A stretch of DNA of 64,000 nucleotides, taken from contig NZ_FWFK01000003.1 of assembly GCF_900172265.1 (NCBI RefSeq), forward strand, positions 434,001-498,000, in the 5' to 3' direction. Below are positions 1 to 9,389 of this stretch, piece after piece (position 1 is the stretch's first letter; each line of letters opens with the position of its first letter). The notes beneath the pieces were generated by a model. The model searched no databases, was not told the DNA's origin, and worked only from the letters and a program-made list of their open reading frames with translations. A program made the position numbers and the translations under genes. The DNA is from Roseivivax jejudonensis. GTDB lineage: Bacteria; Pseudomonadota; Alphaproteobacteria; Rhodobacterales; Rhodobacteraceae.

Positions 1-104
1 GGAAGCGACGCCGCGCGCGCCGCGACAGCGCCGGCCGGACGGCCGAGCACACAGGCGAGCAGCGGGATGTGCCGCAACGTCCCGAACACGAAGAGGTCTG
101 TCAC
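1..104 (-). CDS. trgB: TrgB, N-terminal fragment (gamma-glutamylcyclotransferase-like/NUDIX tellurite resistance protein), cut by the window edge
   Basis: Only the first 34 residues are present, read from a GTG at 104 to the window edge. They begin MTDLFVFGTLRHIPLLACVL, the glycine-rich opening of gamma-glutamylcyclotransferase-fold proteins (FxxGTLR). A GGAG overlaps the end of trgA, 11 bases before the GTG, so the two genes are probably translationally coupled. In Rhodobacter sphaeroides trgA and trgB are neighbours that together contribute to tellurite resistance, and TrgB carries a NUDIX domain after this N-terminal part. The identity rests on the motif and on trgA next door; the NUDIX half lies outside the window. 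Confidence 0.65.
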   Translation of the reverse strand, partial: MTDLFVFGTLRHIPLLACVLGRPAGAVAARAASL

Positions 105-111
105 GGAGCCG

Positions 112-552
112 CTATCTCCAGTTGCGGGCGGTAAGTTCCGTCAGATAGCCGACCACGATCGCCCCCGCCACCAGCGTCAGAGCAAAGTTCAGATCCACCA
201 GCACGGCGGCGAACTCGACCATCAGCTCGAACACCGATGCCGCCGCCTCGATCATCGAGTCGTAGCGCCGGTCAAAGGCCCGCTCGACCATCTCGTCGAT
301 AGAATGGACGGCAAGACAGCAGAACAGGCCGCTCACGACCCCGGTGACGCCGTTGGAGATCGCCGCGCTCATGCCGTGCCCGGCCCGCGCCCCCACGCTC
401 AGCCATCCCGTCAGCGCCCCGATCCCGGCGTTGACGAGACTGAACGGACCGAACCGGTCACGGTCGGTCATCAGCTCCTTCACGAGTTCGGATGCATAAT
501 ACGCCAACGCCGCAAGCAGGACGGCTGCGACGAATTTGGCGGCGGTGGGCAT
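112..552 (-). CDS. trgA: TrgA family tellurite-resistance membrane protein
   Basis: A 146-residue hydrophobic protein starting MPTAAKFVAAVLLAALAYYA, with about four membrane segments separated by short loops (near residues 5-20, 40-60, 65-85 and 115-140). The segment GIGALTGWLSVGARAGHG and the C-terminal TELTARNWR resemble the TrgA family known from Rhodobacteraceae. The frame extends further upstream to 651, but the extra residues are arginine-rich and overlap the next gene, so I place the start at 552. It is expected in the inner membrane. Its biochemical role in tellurite resistance is not established, and nothing in the sequence reveals it. Confidence 0.8.
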   Translation of the reverse strand: MPTAAKFVAAVLLAALAYYASELVKELMTDRDRFGPFSLVNAGIGALTGWLSVGARAGHGMSAAISNGVTGVVSGLFCCLAVHSIDEMVERAFDRRYDSMIEAAASVFELMVEFAAVLVDLNFALTLVAGAIVVGYLTELTARNWR

Positions 553-563
553 GCGTGCGGGCT

Positions 564-1772
564 CTAGCTCGGTCGGGTCACGGTGATCTGCGTGACATCG
601 CAATTGCCGCTCGCGAAGGTCGCGGCACAGGACGTCAGGTAGAAGTTCCACATCCTGCGGAAGCGCTCGTCAAAGCCCAGTTGCGCCACCTCGTCCCATT
701 TCTCGTTGAATGTGTCGTGCCAGCGACGCAGCGTCTGGCTGTAGCTCTCGCCGAACTCGATCGATCCGGCGACGTCCAGACCGGCCCGCTCGATCTCCTC
801 GCGCAGCACGACCGGCGAGGGCAGCATGCCGCCCGGGAAGATGTATTTCTGGATGAAGTCGACGCTGCGGCGGTAGATCTCCCACCGCTTGTGCTGGACG
901 GTGATGACCTGCAGCGTCGCGTTCGCCCCCGGCTTGAGACGCTCTCGGACGGTCCGGAAATAGGTCGGCCAGTAGCGCTCTCCGACTGCCTCGAACATCT
1001 CGATGGACGCGATCCCGTCGTAGGTCCCGCGCTCGTCACGGTAATCCTGCAGCTTGAACGCGACCCGGTCCGACAGGCCGGCCCGCGCGATCCGCGCCTG
1101 CGCGTAGTCGTATTGCTCGCGGCTGATCGTCAGCCCGGTGACCTGCAGCCCGCGCTCCTTCGCCGCGTATTCCGCGAAGCCGCCCCAGCCGCAACCGATT
1201 TCGAGCACGTGGTCGCCGGGGCGCGCGCCCATCTGATCGACCATCGAGGCGTACTTGCTCATCTGCGCCCGCTCCAGGCTCTCCTGCCCGGTCTCGAAGA
1301 GCGCCGAGGAATAGGTCATCGTCTCGTCCAGCCAGAGCCCGTAGAAGGCGTTTCCGAGATCGTAATGGTGGGCGATGTTGCGCCGCGCCTGCCGCCTCGA
1401 ATTCGACTGCAGCCAGAAGCGCACCCGCTCGAAGGCGCGCACCAGCCCGATGCCGGAGAAATCGTCGTAGAGATCGTCGTTGTCGGCGTGGATCAGGTCC
1501 ATGAAGGCCATCAGGTCCGGGGTGGACCACCAGCCATCAAGATAGGCCTCGGAGAACCCCAGGTCGCCCTCGCGGATCAGCCGGGCGAAGAGATCGTCGT
1601 TGTGGATTTGCACCTCGGCGATCGGGCCCGGGTTGCGCCCCTCGGCACGGAAGGTCCGGCCGTCATCCAGCACGAAATCGACGCGCCCCCGGTTCATGCC
1701 CTGCGTCGCCGCGAAGACCTGCGGAAAGTATCGCGGCAGGTCCGCCTGGCCCGCGGTTTCGGTCAGGATCAT
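564..1772 (-). CDS. cyclopropane-fatty-acyl-phospholipid synthase family, SAM-dependent methyltransferase
   Basis: A 402-residue class I methyltransferase. The SAM-binding motif VLEIGCGWGGFAEYAA lies mid-protein. It is preceded by RRNIAHHYDLGNAFYGLWLD, which is typical of cyclopropane fatty acid synthases that add a methylene from SAM across double bonds of membrane phospholipids. The ATG at 1772 has GGAG 11 bases upstream; a GTG 10 codons further up has no clear ribosome binding site. The neighbouring photolyase is suggestive, because in Rhodobacter sphaeroides cfa and photolyase genes both belong to the singlet-oxygen (sigma-E) response. Family members lacking true CFA synthase activity exist, so the substrate is not certain. 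Confidence 0.85.
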   Translation of the reverse strand: MILTETAGQADLPRYFPQVFAATQGMNRGRVDFVLDDGRTFRAEGRNPGPIAEVQIHNDDLFARLIREGDLGFSEAYLDGWWSTPDLMAFMDLIHADNDDLYDDFSGIGLVRAFERVRFWLQSNSRRQARRNIAHHYDLGNAFYGLWLDETMTYSSALFETGQESLERAQMSKYASMVDQMGARPGDHVLEIGCGWGGFAEYAAKERGLQVTGLTISREQYDYAQARIARAGLSDRVAFKLQDYRDERGTYDGIASIEMFEAVGERYWPTYFRTVRERLKPGANATLQVITVQHKRWEIYRRSVDFIQKYIFPGGMLPSPVVLREEIERAGLDVAGSIEFGESYSQTLRRWHDTFNEKWDEVAQLGFDERFRRMWNFYLTSCAATFASGNCDVTQITVTRPS

Positions 1773-1841
1773 CGTCCGGTCGTCTCCCTGTCGTCGGTCC
1801 ACGCATCCACGTCGCGGCGCGGCGCGCGGTTTCGAAACGAC

Positions 1842-1869
1842 GCTATAGAGGGATCGCGCCGCGGGGCAA
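1842..1869 (-). promoter_or_regulatory. possible sigma-70 promoter of the cfa-like gene
   Basis: On the minus strand TTGCCC (1869-1864) and TATAGC (1847-1842) are separated by 16 bases. They lie about 70 bases upstream of the cfa-like start, in the 266-base gap after the photolyase gene. I see no clear TGATCC-type sigma-E element. The rest of the gap holds nothing I recognise. Confidence 0.35.
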
Positions 1870-2038
1870 GCGCACGGCCCGCCGCCCGGGCCCGCCTGCG
1901 CGCACGCGTCACGCCTCGGTCCCGAACAACGGGCTTGCGGCGGCCCGCATGCCGCGGACGCGGGCTTCGACCTTCGCGGCGCGCCGGCCGCTGCGGCCGG
2001 GCCGCCGCGGGGTCCCAGCCGCCCTGCTCCGCGCGCGC

Positions 2039-3457
2039 CTAGAAATCACGGTTCTCATAGGCGTCGAGCGCCCGCTTGCGCCCCTCGGAGGCGTCCACGA
2101 TCGGCTCGGGATAGTCATCGTCCGACGCGATCGCCCAGCGCCGCGGGATCGCGTCGAAATAGGCGCGCGCGGTGTCGGGCGGATCGGCCTGCCCTTCCGC
2201 GATCCATGTCCTCACGTAGGTCCGGTCCTTGTCGAAACGGTCGAGCTGCGTGTCGGGATTGAAGACCCGGAAATAGGGCGTGGCATCGGGGCCCGACCCG
2301 GCGGACCATTGCCAGCCCATCGCGTTCGACGCCGGGTCCCAGTCGATCAGGCAGTCCTCGAACCATTCCATGCCGATCCGCCAGTGGCACAGCAGGTGTT
2401 TGCACAGGTAGGAAGCGACGATCATCCGCCCGCGGTTGTGCATCCGCCCGGTCACGTACATCTCGCGCAGCGCCGCATCGACGAAGGGCACGCCGGTGCG
2501 CGCACGCTTCCACGCGATGACCTCGCGGCGACGCTCGTCCTCGTTCCACGGAAACGCGTCCCAGTCCGACTTCCAGTTGTCGCTGAGAAGCCGCGGCGTG
2601 TGCCACATCAGGTGATAGGCGAACTCGCGCCAGACCAGCTCCTGCAGGAAGCTCTCGGCCCCGTCCTTGCCCTCGTGCAGCGCGCGCATGCCGGCGTGCC
2701 AGCACTGCCGCGGCGTGATCTCGCCCAGGCTGAGGTTCTCCGACAGGCACGATGTCCCGTCGACGCCCGGCAGGTCGCGGGTCTTCGGGTAGGTCTCCAC
2801 TTTCTCGGCCATGAAGGCACCGAGCCGCGCCTGCGCGGCCTCCTCGCCGAGCCGGACCCAGGGCCGAACCACCTCGGCGCCGCGGTCCATCCCCGCGCCG
2901 AGCGCCCAGTCCCCGAGCGTCTCGCTCTCGGGCCAGGCATCCGGCGGCGCGAGGTCCGACGGCGTGGCGCAGGGTTCGGCCACCTCCCGGTTCTTCACCG
3001 CGCGCCAGAACGGCGTGTAGACCTTGTAAAAGCCCCCGGTCTTGGTCTCGACGCTCCAGGGCTCGAACATCAGGTGTCCCGGAAAGCTCTTCGCCTCGAC
3101 GTCCCGCGCACGAAGCGCCGACTTCGCTTCGGTGTCGCGCGCGACGCTTGTCGGATCGTAGGCCCGCATCCAGTAGACCGCCCCGGCGCCCGTTTCCTCG
3201 ACCAGCTCGAGAAGCGTGCGCGCGGCCGGACCCGAGCGCAGGATCAGCCGCGATCCCCTGTCCTCGAGCCGCGCGCCCAGGTGCGCCACCCCGAGGCCCA
3301 GCCGCCAGGCCGGCGCGGTGCGCAGCATCTCCACGCCCTCGTCGTTGAGGAAGACCGGGATGACCGGCCCCCCGCGGGCGAGCGCGGCCATGAGCGCGGG
3401 ATGATCCGACAGCCGCAGGTCGCGGCGGAACCACAGGATCGTCGGCGTCTCGGGCAT
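2039..3457 (-). CDS. phrB: deoxyribodipyrimidine photo-lyase (cryptochrome/photolyase family)
   Basis: A 472-residue flavoprotein that splits UV-induced pyrimidine dimers using blue light. The N-terminal antenna domain opens PTILWFRRDLRLSDHPALMA. The C-terminal FAD-binding domain carries the hallmarks MHNRGRMIVASYL, LIDWDPASNAMGWQWSAGSG and YFRVFNPDTQ, which fit the bacterial CPD photolyase class. The start at 3457 has GAGGAG about 8 bases upstream; an upstream in-frame extension is arginine- and proline-rich leader. It is probably co-directional with the cfa-like and trgAB genes, with a 266-base gap in between. A cryptochrome-like signalling role cannot be excluded from sequence alone. Confidence 0.92.
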   Translation of the reverse strand: MPETPTILWFRRDLRLSDHPALMAALARGGPVIPVFLNDEGVEMLRTAPAWRLGLGVAHLGARLEDRGSRLILRSGPAARTLLELVEETGAGAVYWMRAYDPTSVARDTEAKSALRARDVEAKSFPGHLMFEPWSVETKTGGFYKVYTPFWRAVKNREVAEPCATPSDLAPPDAWPESETLGDWALGAGMDRGAEVVRPWVRLGEEAAQARLGAFMAEKVETYPKTRDLPGVDGTSCLSENLSLGEITPRQCWHAGMRALHEGKDGAESFLQELVWREFAYHLMWHTPRLLSDNWKSDWDAFPWNEDERRREVIAWKRARTGVPFVDAALREMYVTGRMHNRGRMIVASYLCKHLLCHWRIGMEWFEDCLIDWDPASNAMGWQWSAGSGPDATPYFRVFNPDTQLDRFDKDRTYVRTWIAEGQADPPDTARAYFDAIPRRWAIASDDDYPEPIVDASEGRKRALDAYENRDF

Positions 3458-3543
3458 CGGGCATCTCCTCGGTCGCGTGCTGGCGGGCAACCTAGCGCCG
3501 CGCCGCACCGGGCAAGCCGCCCCTCGAGGCGCGCCGCCCGATC

Positions 3544-3591
3544 CTTCATCTTGCCGGCAAACCCCGGGGGTGCGGGGGCAGCGCCCCCGCG
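3544..3591. repeat. intergenic palindromic repeat, copy A (divergent member)
   Basis: The lead-in CTTCATCTTGCCGGCAAACC is followed by a GC-rich hairpin (GCGGGGGC at 3572-3579, loop AGC, GCCCCCGC at 3583-3590). The lead-in closely matches the repeat at 24395, but the hairpin arms differ. It lies in the gap between the PLP enzyme and the photolyase gene. Confidence 0.6.
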
Positions 3592-3604
3592 TGGACGAGT
3601 CGGC

Positions 3605-4804
3605 TCAGAGCACCGCGTCGAGCGCCTCGATCGCGCGCGCCACCTCGGCCTCGGACGTGTAGTGCACGAAGCTCAACCGCAGCACGCCGCGGCCGGGATC
3701 GATGCCGAGCGCGCCGAGCGCGCGGCCCGCGTAGAAATCCGATGCGCCCGCGATGACGCCGCGCGCTGCCAGTGCCGCCGCCGCCTCGGCCGGACGCGGG
3801 ACCGACAGCGCCACCGTCGGCGCCCGAGACGCGGCGTCCGCGGGCCCGAGGAGCCGCACGTCGTTGCGCCCGCCGACGGCGTCGAGGAGCGGCTGCAACA
3901 GGCGGATCTCGTGGGCGCGCATCAGGTCGTGCGCCGCGGCCGGCGCGACGCCGTGATGCGCCGCCATGTCCTCGAAATAGTCGGCCATGCCGGCCGAGGC
4001 GGCGACCTGCGCGTGGTCGGGCCCGGCCGGCGTGAAACGCTTGTAGAGCGGGCGGTCGTTGAAGTGATGCGCCTGGTTCGGCAGGAGCGCACCGAGACCG
4101 GGCCGCATCACCATGATGCCCTGGTGCGGGCCGTAGGTCTTGTAGGCCGAGAACAGATAGATATCGGCGCCGGTCGCGCTCACGTCCGGCAGCCCGTGCG
4201 GCGCGTAGCTCACCCCGTCGACGCAGGCGAACGCGCCCGCGGAATGCGCGAGCGCGGTGATCTCCGCCACCGGGTTGATCTCGCCCACGACGTTCGAGCA
4301 ATGCGGGAAGCACACCAGCCGGACCTTGTCGTCGAGCAGCCGCTCGAGCGCCGCGGGATCCAGATGCCCGGTCGCGGGATCCATCCGCCATTCGCGGATC
4401 TCGATCCCGGCATCCGCGAGCCGCCGCCACGGGCCCGAATTGGCCTCGTGGTCCTGGTCTGTGACCACGATCGCCTCGCCGGGCGCCATCATGTCGCGAA
4501 ACGCCTGCGCGAGCACGTAGGCATTCTGCGTGGTCGACGGACCGAAACTCACCTGTTCGGTCTCGACACCCAGGAGCGCGGCCAGCCGGCGCCGCGCCTC
4601 GTCCATCTCCGCACCGCCCAGTCGCGATGGCTCGGAAGGGCCGTAGGGCTGCATCTTGCGCTCGGTGTAGAACCGCAGAAGACGTTCGATCACCGGCCGG
4701 CAGGTATACGACCCGCCGGCATTCTCGAAGAACGCCTGGTCCTTCAGCGCGTCCGTGGCGAAGGCCGGGAACTGCGCCCGCACCCAGTCGATATCGAGAT
4801 CCAT
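3605..4804 (-). CDS. class V aminotransferase-fold PLP enzyme (cysteine desulfurase-like family)
   Basis: A 397-residue fold-type I PLP enzyme. The internal-aldimine lysine is visible as SAYKTYGPHQG (Lys222), with DHEAN (His119) and FACVDGVSYAPH (Asp196) as the cofactor-contacting motifs of class V aminotransferases. It resembles the branch often annotated cysteine desulfurase-like or isopenicillin-epimerase-like, which is distinct from housekeeping IscS/SufS, so I do not assign a substrate. The start at 4804 has GGGAGG about 10 bases upstream; 13 codons of upstream frame are ignored. No suf or isc genes lie beside it. It is divergent from lexA, with the lexA operator 121 bases from its start. 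Confidence 0.8.
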   Translation of the reverse strand: MDLDIDWVRAQFPAFATDALKDQAFFENAGGSYTCRPVIERLLRFYTERKMQPYGPSEPSRLGGAEMDEARRRLAALLGVETEQVSFGPSTTQNAYVLAQAFRDMMAPGEAIVVTDQDHEANSGPWRRLADAGIEIREWRMDPATGHLDPAALERLLDDKVRLVCFPHCSNVVGEINPVAEITALAHSAGAFACVDGVSYAPHGLPDVSATGADIYLFSAYKTYGPHQGIMVMRPGLGALLPNQAHHFNDRPLYKRFTPAGPDHAQVAASAGMADYFEDMAAHHGVAPAAAHDLMRAHEIRLLQPLLDAVGGRNDVRLLGPADAASRAPTVALSVPRPAEAAAALAARGVIAGASDFYAGRALGALGIDPGRGVLRLSFVHYTSEAEVARAIEALDAVL

Positions 4805-4910
4805 GCCGGTCGTCCTCCCCTCGCGCGGTCCGCGCAGACACAACCGCGCCTGCGCCGGGTCCGCAAGCCCCCAGGGTCCGATGAGCCGGCACGGAGTTAT
4901 CCACAGCCGG

Positions 4911-4939
4911 TTGACACAAACCGTGAACGTCAGTAGAAC
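4911..4939 (+). promoter_or_regulatory. lexA promoter with overlapping LexA (SOS) operator
   Basis: TTGACA (4911-4916) and TAGAAC (4934-4939) are separated by exactly 17 bases. The alphaproteobacterial LexA box GAAC-N7-GAAC occupies 4925-4939, covering the spacer and the -10 element. The box ends 32 bases before the lexA ATG. This is the expected autorepression arrangement. Confidence 0.9.
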
Positions 4940-4971
4940 ATGACGGACGAATGTTCCCGAAAGGCCGGCCC

Positions 4972-5667
4972 ATGCTGACCAAGAAACAACTCGACCTTCT
5001 CGACTTCATCAATCGTCGCGTGGCCCGCGACGGTGTGCCGCCCTCCTTCGACGAAATGAAGGAGGCACTCGATCTGCGGTCGAAGTCCGGGATCCACCGG
5101 CTGATCACCGCGCTCGAGGAGCGGGGCTTCATCCGGCGGCTGGCGCATCGCGCCCGGGCGATCGAGATCGTGAAACTGCCCGAGAGCCTCGGTGGCGAAC
5201 CGGCGGGCTTCACCCCGCGCGTGGTCGAGGGCGGGCGCGCCGACAGCCGTCCCGCCGGGGCGCAGCCGGTCGAGGCGCAGCACGCGACCGAACTTCCGGT
5301 GCTCGGACGGATCGCCGCCGGCCAGCCGATCGAAGCGATCAACGACGCGCCGCCGGGCATTTCCGTGCCGGGGCAGATGCTGTCGGGCCGCGGGCGTCAC
5401 TACGCGCTCGAGGTCAAGGGCGACTCGATGATCGAGGCGGGCATCAACGACGGCGACGTCGTTGTCATCCGCGAGACGAACGAGGCCGGTGACGGCGACA
5501 TCGTCGTCGCCCAGGTCGAAGGCTACGAGGCGACGCTGAAACGCTTCCGCCGGCGTGGCGACACGATCGTCCTCGAGGCCGCCAACCCCGCCTACGAACC
5601 GCGCGTGCTTCCGCTCGGCGCGGTGAAGGTTCAGGGTCGGCTCGTCGGGCTCATCCGAACCTACTGA
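4972..5667 (+). CDS. lexA: LexA, SOS-response transcriptional repressor and autoprotease
   Basis: A 231-residue repressor with an N-terminal winged helix ([20 protein letters not shown]) and a C-terminal S24 peptidase domain. The RecA-stimulated self-cleavage bond is Ala116-Gly117 (RIAAGQP). The catalytic dyad is Ser152 (GDSMIEAG) and Lys190 (ATLKRF). The start at 4972 gives the standard N-terminus; an in-frame ATG seven codons earlier is disfavoured. An SOS box overlaps its promoter, and the same box type recurs at 44358 in front of a microprotein gene. In Rhodobacter capsulatus LexA also affects gene transfer agent production, and GTA lysis genes lie 9-10 kb away here. Confidence 0.97.
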   Translation: MLTKKQLDLLDFINRRVARDGVPPSFDEMKEALDLRSKSGIHRLITALEERGFIRRLAHRARAIEIVKLPESLGGEPAGFTPRVVEGGRADSRPAGAQPVEAQHATELPVLGRIAAGQPIEAINDAPPGISVPGQMLSGRGRHYALEVKGDSMIEAGINDGDVVVIRETNEAGDGDIVVAQVEGYEATLKRFRRRGDTIVLEAANPAYEPRVLPLGAVKVQGRLVGLIRTY

Positions 5668-5703
5668 CAGCGGCGCCCCGGCATGCACCACATGCCGGGA
5701 GCC

Positions 5704-7794
5704 TCAGCGCAGGCCGGCGACACGGCCCGTGTCTCCGGCCCTCTCGACTTCGGCCTCCCGTCTGCTGGCCCCGTTCCACAATCGCACACCGCTCCGGTCG
5801 CGGACGCTGACCACGCTCAGGCCGGCTCCGTCCCGAAAAAAGGCCAAGGCCCCGGTTTCGGCGATACTGCGCGGATCGTGCATCTCGCACGTCCATTCCG
5901 CGTCTGACGGGCCGTCCGAGATCACCACATCGTCCGGCCCACATCCGGCAAAGGACCGCGCCGCGCGCCGTCCTGACAGGTGAACCACGCGTCGCCCCGC
6001 GACCTCGATCTCTCTTTGACCGCCTGCCGCGACCGGCCACCGCCCCGCCGCGCGGGCCTGGTCCGCCGGATCGCCATCGTTTTCGAGCCAGATCCCGGCC
6101 ACGAACCCCTCGCCACGCTCCCGGCTGAGGGCCCGACCCTCTGACGTCATCGCGCCGACCAGCCGGCCTGTGTCGGACACGAGGAGCACGGGCCGCTCCA
6201 CCCCCGCCCAAAGCCAGAGTGCGGCCGACGCGGGAACCAGACCCGCAAGCCTTCCCCAGCCCTGCCAGAGCACCAATACGAGGCCGCCAGCGGCGAGAAG
6301 CGGCAGGACCGGTCCCGACGGTTGCGGTACCTGCCCCACGGCACCGGGAAGGTCGGAGACTCCGTGCGCCACCGCCAGGATCGCCGACAGGCCCCAGCCC
6401 ATCACCGTGAACGCCAAGTGGTCGAGGCCGAGCGGCATCAGCGCCAGCGCCAGCACACCCGCCGGCATGACCACGCTGCCCATGAGCGGAACCGCCAGCA
6501 GGTTGGCCAACAGTCCGAAATGGGCCACCTGGTTGAAATGCGCCATCGAAACGGGAGCGGTCGCGCCGCCGGCGACGGCCGACGACAGCGCGACCGCGAG
6601 TGCAGGCCGCAACCATCGCGGCACGGCCTGCGCGGCTGGCGTCCCGCGCATCGCCGAGAACACCGCGACAAGCGCCGTCGTTGCCGCGAATGACATCTGG
6701 AACCCCGGCCCCGTCAGCGCTTCGGGGGTCAGGATCAGAACGAGGAGCGCCGCGATCGCCACGGACCGCAACGTCAACGCGCGCCGGTCGCACAGCACGG
6801 CGCAGAGCGCCACGGCAACCATGATGAAGGCCCGCACCGTCGCGACGTTTCCCCCCGACAACGCGAGGTAGCCTGCCGCGGCGACGAGCGCGCCGCAGGC
6901 GGCGAGCTTCTTTACCGGCCAGCGCAGCGACTGCCGACGCGGCAGGAGCAGAAGCCCGATCCGCAGCCCCGAGAAGACCACGCCGGCCAGCAATCCCATG
7001 TGCAGTCCCGAGATGGCGAGCAGATGCGCGAGGTTCGAACGGCGAAGTGCCTCCTGGGTTCCGGCCCCGATCCCACTCCGGTCGCCGGCCAGGATCGCGG
7101 CGGCAACGCCGCCGACATCCTCGGGCAACGCGGCTCGCACGCGCGCCGCAAGCGCCTGTCGCGCTGCAAAGACGGGAACGCCGCCGACATCCGGTTCAAG
7201 CACCAGCGCTGGCGAGCGTGTGTATCCCACCGCGCCCAGCGTCATGAACCACGCATGGCGCCTGAAATCGAACCCGCCCGGTTCCGCCGGTCCCGAGGGT
7301 GCGGAGAGATGCCCGGTCAGGATCACCACCATGCCCGGGCGCGGGTCGATCCACCTCTGGTCGCCATGCAATGACACACGCACGCGGCGCGGGGTGCGCG
7401 CCGGCGGCACGTCCTCGAGGCGAACCCTGTCGAGCGTTAGACGGACCGCGTCCGACGCGGAGCGGTCGATCCCGACGATGCGTCCCTCGACCGGACCGTA
7501 GTAGCGGAATTCGAGGACCGGACCCGCGACCAGATGGGCGCGCAGGCCCGCGCCGGCGAGCCCGGCCAGCACCAGCGCCCCGGCGACCAGCGCAGCGCGC
7601 AGCCAAGTGCGGCGACGCCGGCCCCCCCACAGCATCAGCGCGGCCGCCACTCCCGCCGCGGCAAGCGTGACTGGCGCCGGCTCGACCCTCAGCGCGAAGT
7701 AGAGCCCGACGCCCGCACCGAAGAAGACGGGCGCCCAGGGGAACAGGTGACCCTCCTGCCGTTCGAGGCCCAGCGCCCGCGCGAAGCCGCCCAT
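5704..7794 (-). CDS. comEC: ComEC/Rec2 family DNA uptake channel
   Basis: A 696-residue inner-membrane protein. It has an N-terminal DUF4131-type region with membrane segments and an OB-like soluble part, then the Competence domain (DRSGIGAGTQEALRRSNLAH, then LLAISGLHMGLLAG, residues about 230-260) with many further membrane helices to about residue 520. A soluble C-terminus follows that is smaller than the metallo-beta-lactamase domain of Bacillus ComEC. It transports single-stranded DNA into the cytoplasm in natural transformation, and in Rhodobacter capsulatus it is needed to take up DNA delivered by gene transfer agent particles. Convergent with lexA, divergent from gltX. Confidence 0.93.
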   Translation of the reverse strand: MGGFARALGLERQEGHLFPWAPVFFGAGVGLYFALRVEPAPVTLAAAGVAAALMLWGGRRRRTWLRAALVAGALVLAGLAGAGLRAHLVAGPVLEFRYYGPVEGRIVGIDRSASDAVRLTLDRVRLEDVPPARTPRRVRVSLHGDQRWIDPRPGMVVILTGHLSAPSGPAEPGGFDFRRHAWFMTLGAVGYTRSPALVLEPDVGGVPVFAARQALAARVRAALPEDVGGVAAAILAGDRSGIGAGTQEALRRSNLAHLLAISGLHMGLLAGVVFSGLRIGLLLLPRRQSLRWPVKKLAACGALVAAAGYLALSGGNVATVRAFIMVAVALCAVLCDRRALTLRSVAIAALLVLILTPEALTGPGFQMSFAATTALVAVFSAMRGTPAAQAVPRWLRPALAVALSSAVAGGATAPVSMAHFNQVAHFGLLANLLAVPLMGSVVMPAGVLALALMPLGLDHLAFTVMGWGLSAILAVAHGVSDLPGAVGQVPQPSGPVLPLLAAGGLVLVLWQGWGRLAGLVPASAALWLWAGVERPVLLVSDTGRLVGAMTSEGRALSRERGEGFVAGIWLENDGDPADQARAAGRWPVAAGGQREIEVAGRRVVHLSGRRAARSFAGCGPDDVVISDGPSDAEWTCEMHDPRSIAETGALAFFRDGAGLSVVSVRDRSGVRLWNGASRREAEVERAGDTGRVAGLR

Positions 7795-7875
7795 GCTTGC
7801 CCCTTTCCTGCCCCCTCGCTAAGGGTGCCACTCAGCTTTTGAGCCCGAGGTTAGAAAAAGGTTAACCGCCGCCGC

Positions 7876-9285
7876 ATGACCCAGGACGTCGTTACTCGTT
7901 TCGCCCCCTCGCCCACGGGCTTTCTCCATATCGGTGGCGCGCGCACGGCGCTCTTCAACTGGCTGTACGCGCGCGGACGCGGCGGCCGGTTCCTGCTGCG
8001 GATCGAGGATACAGACCGGGCCCGGTCGACCACCGCCGCGACCGACGCGATCCTGAAGGGTTTGGCATGGCTCGGCCTCGACCACGACGGCGAGGTCGTG
8101 TCGCAGGCCGCACGGGCCGAGCGTCACGCCGAAGTCGCGCGCGAGATGCTGGCGCGTGGACACGCCTACAAGTGCTTCTCCACGCAGGAGGAAATCGAGG
8201 CATTCCGCGAAAACGCGCGCGCCGAAGGCCGCTCGACGCTGTTTCGCTCGCCGTGGCGCGATGCCGATCCGGCGACCCACCCGGACGCGCCCTACGTCAT
8301 CCGCCTGCGCGCCCCGCAGGACGGCGAGACGGTCATCGCCGACGCGGTCCAGGGCGACGTGCGGATCGGAAACGACCAGCTCGACGACATGGTGCTTCTG
8401 CGCTCGGACGGCACGCCGGTCTACATGCTCGCCGTGGTGGTCGACGACCACGACATGGGCGTCACGCACGTGATCCGTGGCGACGATCACCTCAACAACG
8501 CGGCGCGCCAGATGCAGATCTACCGCGCGATGGACTGGCCGGTTCCGGTCTACGCGCACATTCCGCTGATCCACGGGCCAGACGGCAAGAAGCTCTCCAA
8601 GCGGCACGGCGCCGTCGGGCTCGAGGAATACCAGGTGATGGGCTATCCCGCCGCGGGCATGCGCAACTACCTCGCGCGTCTTGGTTGGAGCCATGGCGAC
8701 GACGAGGTCTTCTCCGACGAACAGGCGCAGGACTGGTTCGATCTCGACGGAATCGGGCGCAGCCCGGCGCGGCTCGACTTCAAGAAGCTCGACAACATCT
8801 CCGGCCAGCACATTGCGATCATGCCGGATGCTGCGCTGCTGCATGAGATCGAGGCGTTTCTCGATGCCGCTGGCCGCGCGCCTCTCTCGGACGCGCAGCG
8901 CGACGCGCTCGCGCGCGCGCTCTTCTGCCTCAAGGATCGCGCGAAGACGATCCCTGAACTCCTTGAAAAAGCGCATTTTGCGCTTGCGACCGGGCCGGTC
9001 GAACCGGACGAGAAAGCGGCGAAGGCACTCGATCCGGTATCCCGTCGCATACTGTCTGAATTGACGCCGCAGTTGCAAAATGCTAGCTGGTCGCGCAACG
9101 ATCTGGAAGCGGTCGCAAACGCGGTGGCCGAGGCCAACGGGGTCAAGTTCGGTAAGCTTGCAGGGCCCATGCGCGCCGCCCTCGCCGGCCGGACGGTGAC
9201 CCCGAGCGTGTTCGATATGATGCTCGTTCTGGGCCGTGACGAAAGCGTCGCGCGTCTGGACCGGGCTGCCCGCGCCGGGACGTGA
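7876..9285 (+). CDS. gltX: glutamyl-tRNA synthetase
   Basis: A 469-residue class I aminoacyl-tRNA synthetase charging tRNA-Glu (in many alphaproteobacteria also tRNA-Gln, as the substrate for GatCAB). The HIGH-type motif is [15 protein letters not shown] (residues about 17-31), and the KMSKS-type motif is KKLSKRHG at about 240. The length and the C-terminal anticodon-binding part are normal. It starts at the ATG at 7876. Upstream is a short gap with GGTTAACC at 7860-7867. A separate glutamyl-Q tRNA synthetase (gluQ) occurs at 42250, so this is the full-length enzyme. Many Rhodobacterales carry two gltX copies; only one is in this window. Confidence 0.96.
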   Translation: MTQDVVTRFAPSPTGFLHIGGARTALFNWLYARGRGGRFLLRIEDTDRARSTTAATDAILKGLAWLGLDHDGEVVSQAARAERHAEVAREMLARGHAYKCFSTQEEIEAFRENARAEGRSTLFRSPWRDADPATHPDAPYVIRLRAPQDGETVIADAVQGDVRIGNDQLDDMVLLRSDGTPVYMLAVVVDDHDMGVTHVIRGDDHLNNAARQMQIYRAMDWPVPVYAHIPLIHGPDGKKLSKRHGAVGLEEYQVMGYPAAGMRNYLARLGWSHGDDEVFSDEQAQDWFDLDGIGRSPARLDFKKLDNISGQHIAIMPDAALLHEIEAFLDAAGRAPLSDAQRDALARALFCLKDRAKTIPELLEKAHFALATGPVEPDEKAAKALDPVSRRILSELTPQLQNASWSRNDLEAVANAVAEANGVKFGKLAGPMRAALAGRTVTPSVFDMMLVLGRDESVARLDRAARAGT

Positions 9286-9389
9286 TCCGCCTTTCGATCA
9301 CCTCCGCTTAACGGCCGGGCGAAATGACAGGATGGACGGCGTGGAGCGCGCTCCCTGCCGCCTTACCAACGACGAAAGGGACCACGACC

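Noticed and set aside
1949-4936. A 995-codon open frame on the plus strand
   Set aside because: Antisense to the photolyase and PLP enzyme genes, which carry intact catalytic motifs.
7860-7867. GGTTAACC upstream of gltX as a CtrA site
   Set aside because: Only a half-site; no second TTAA at N7 spacing.
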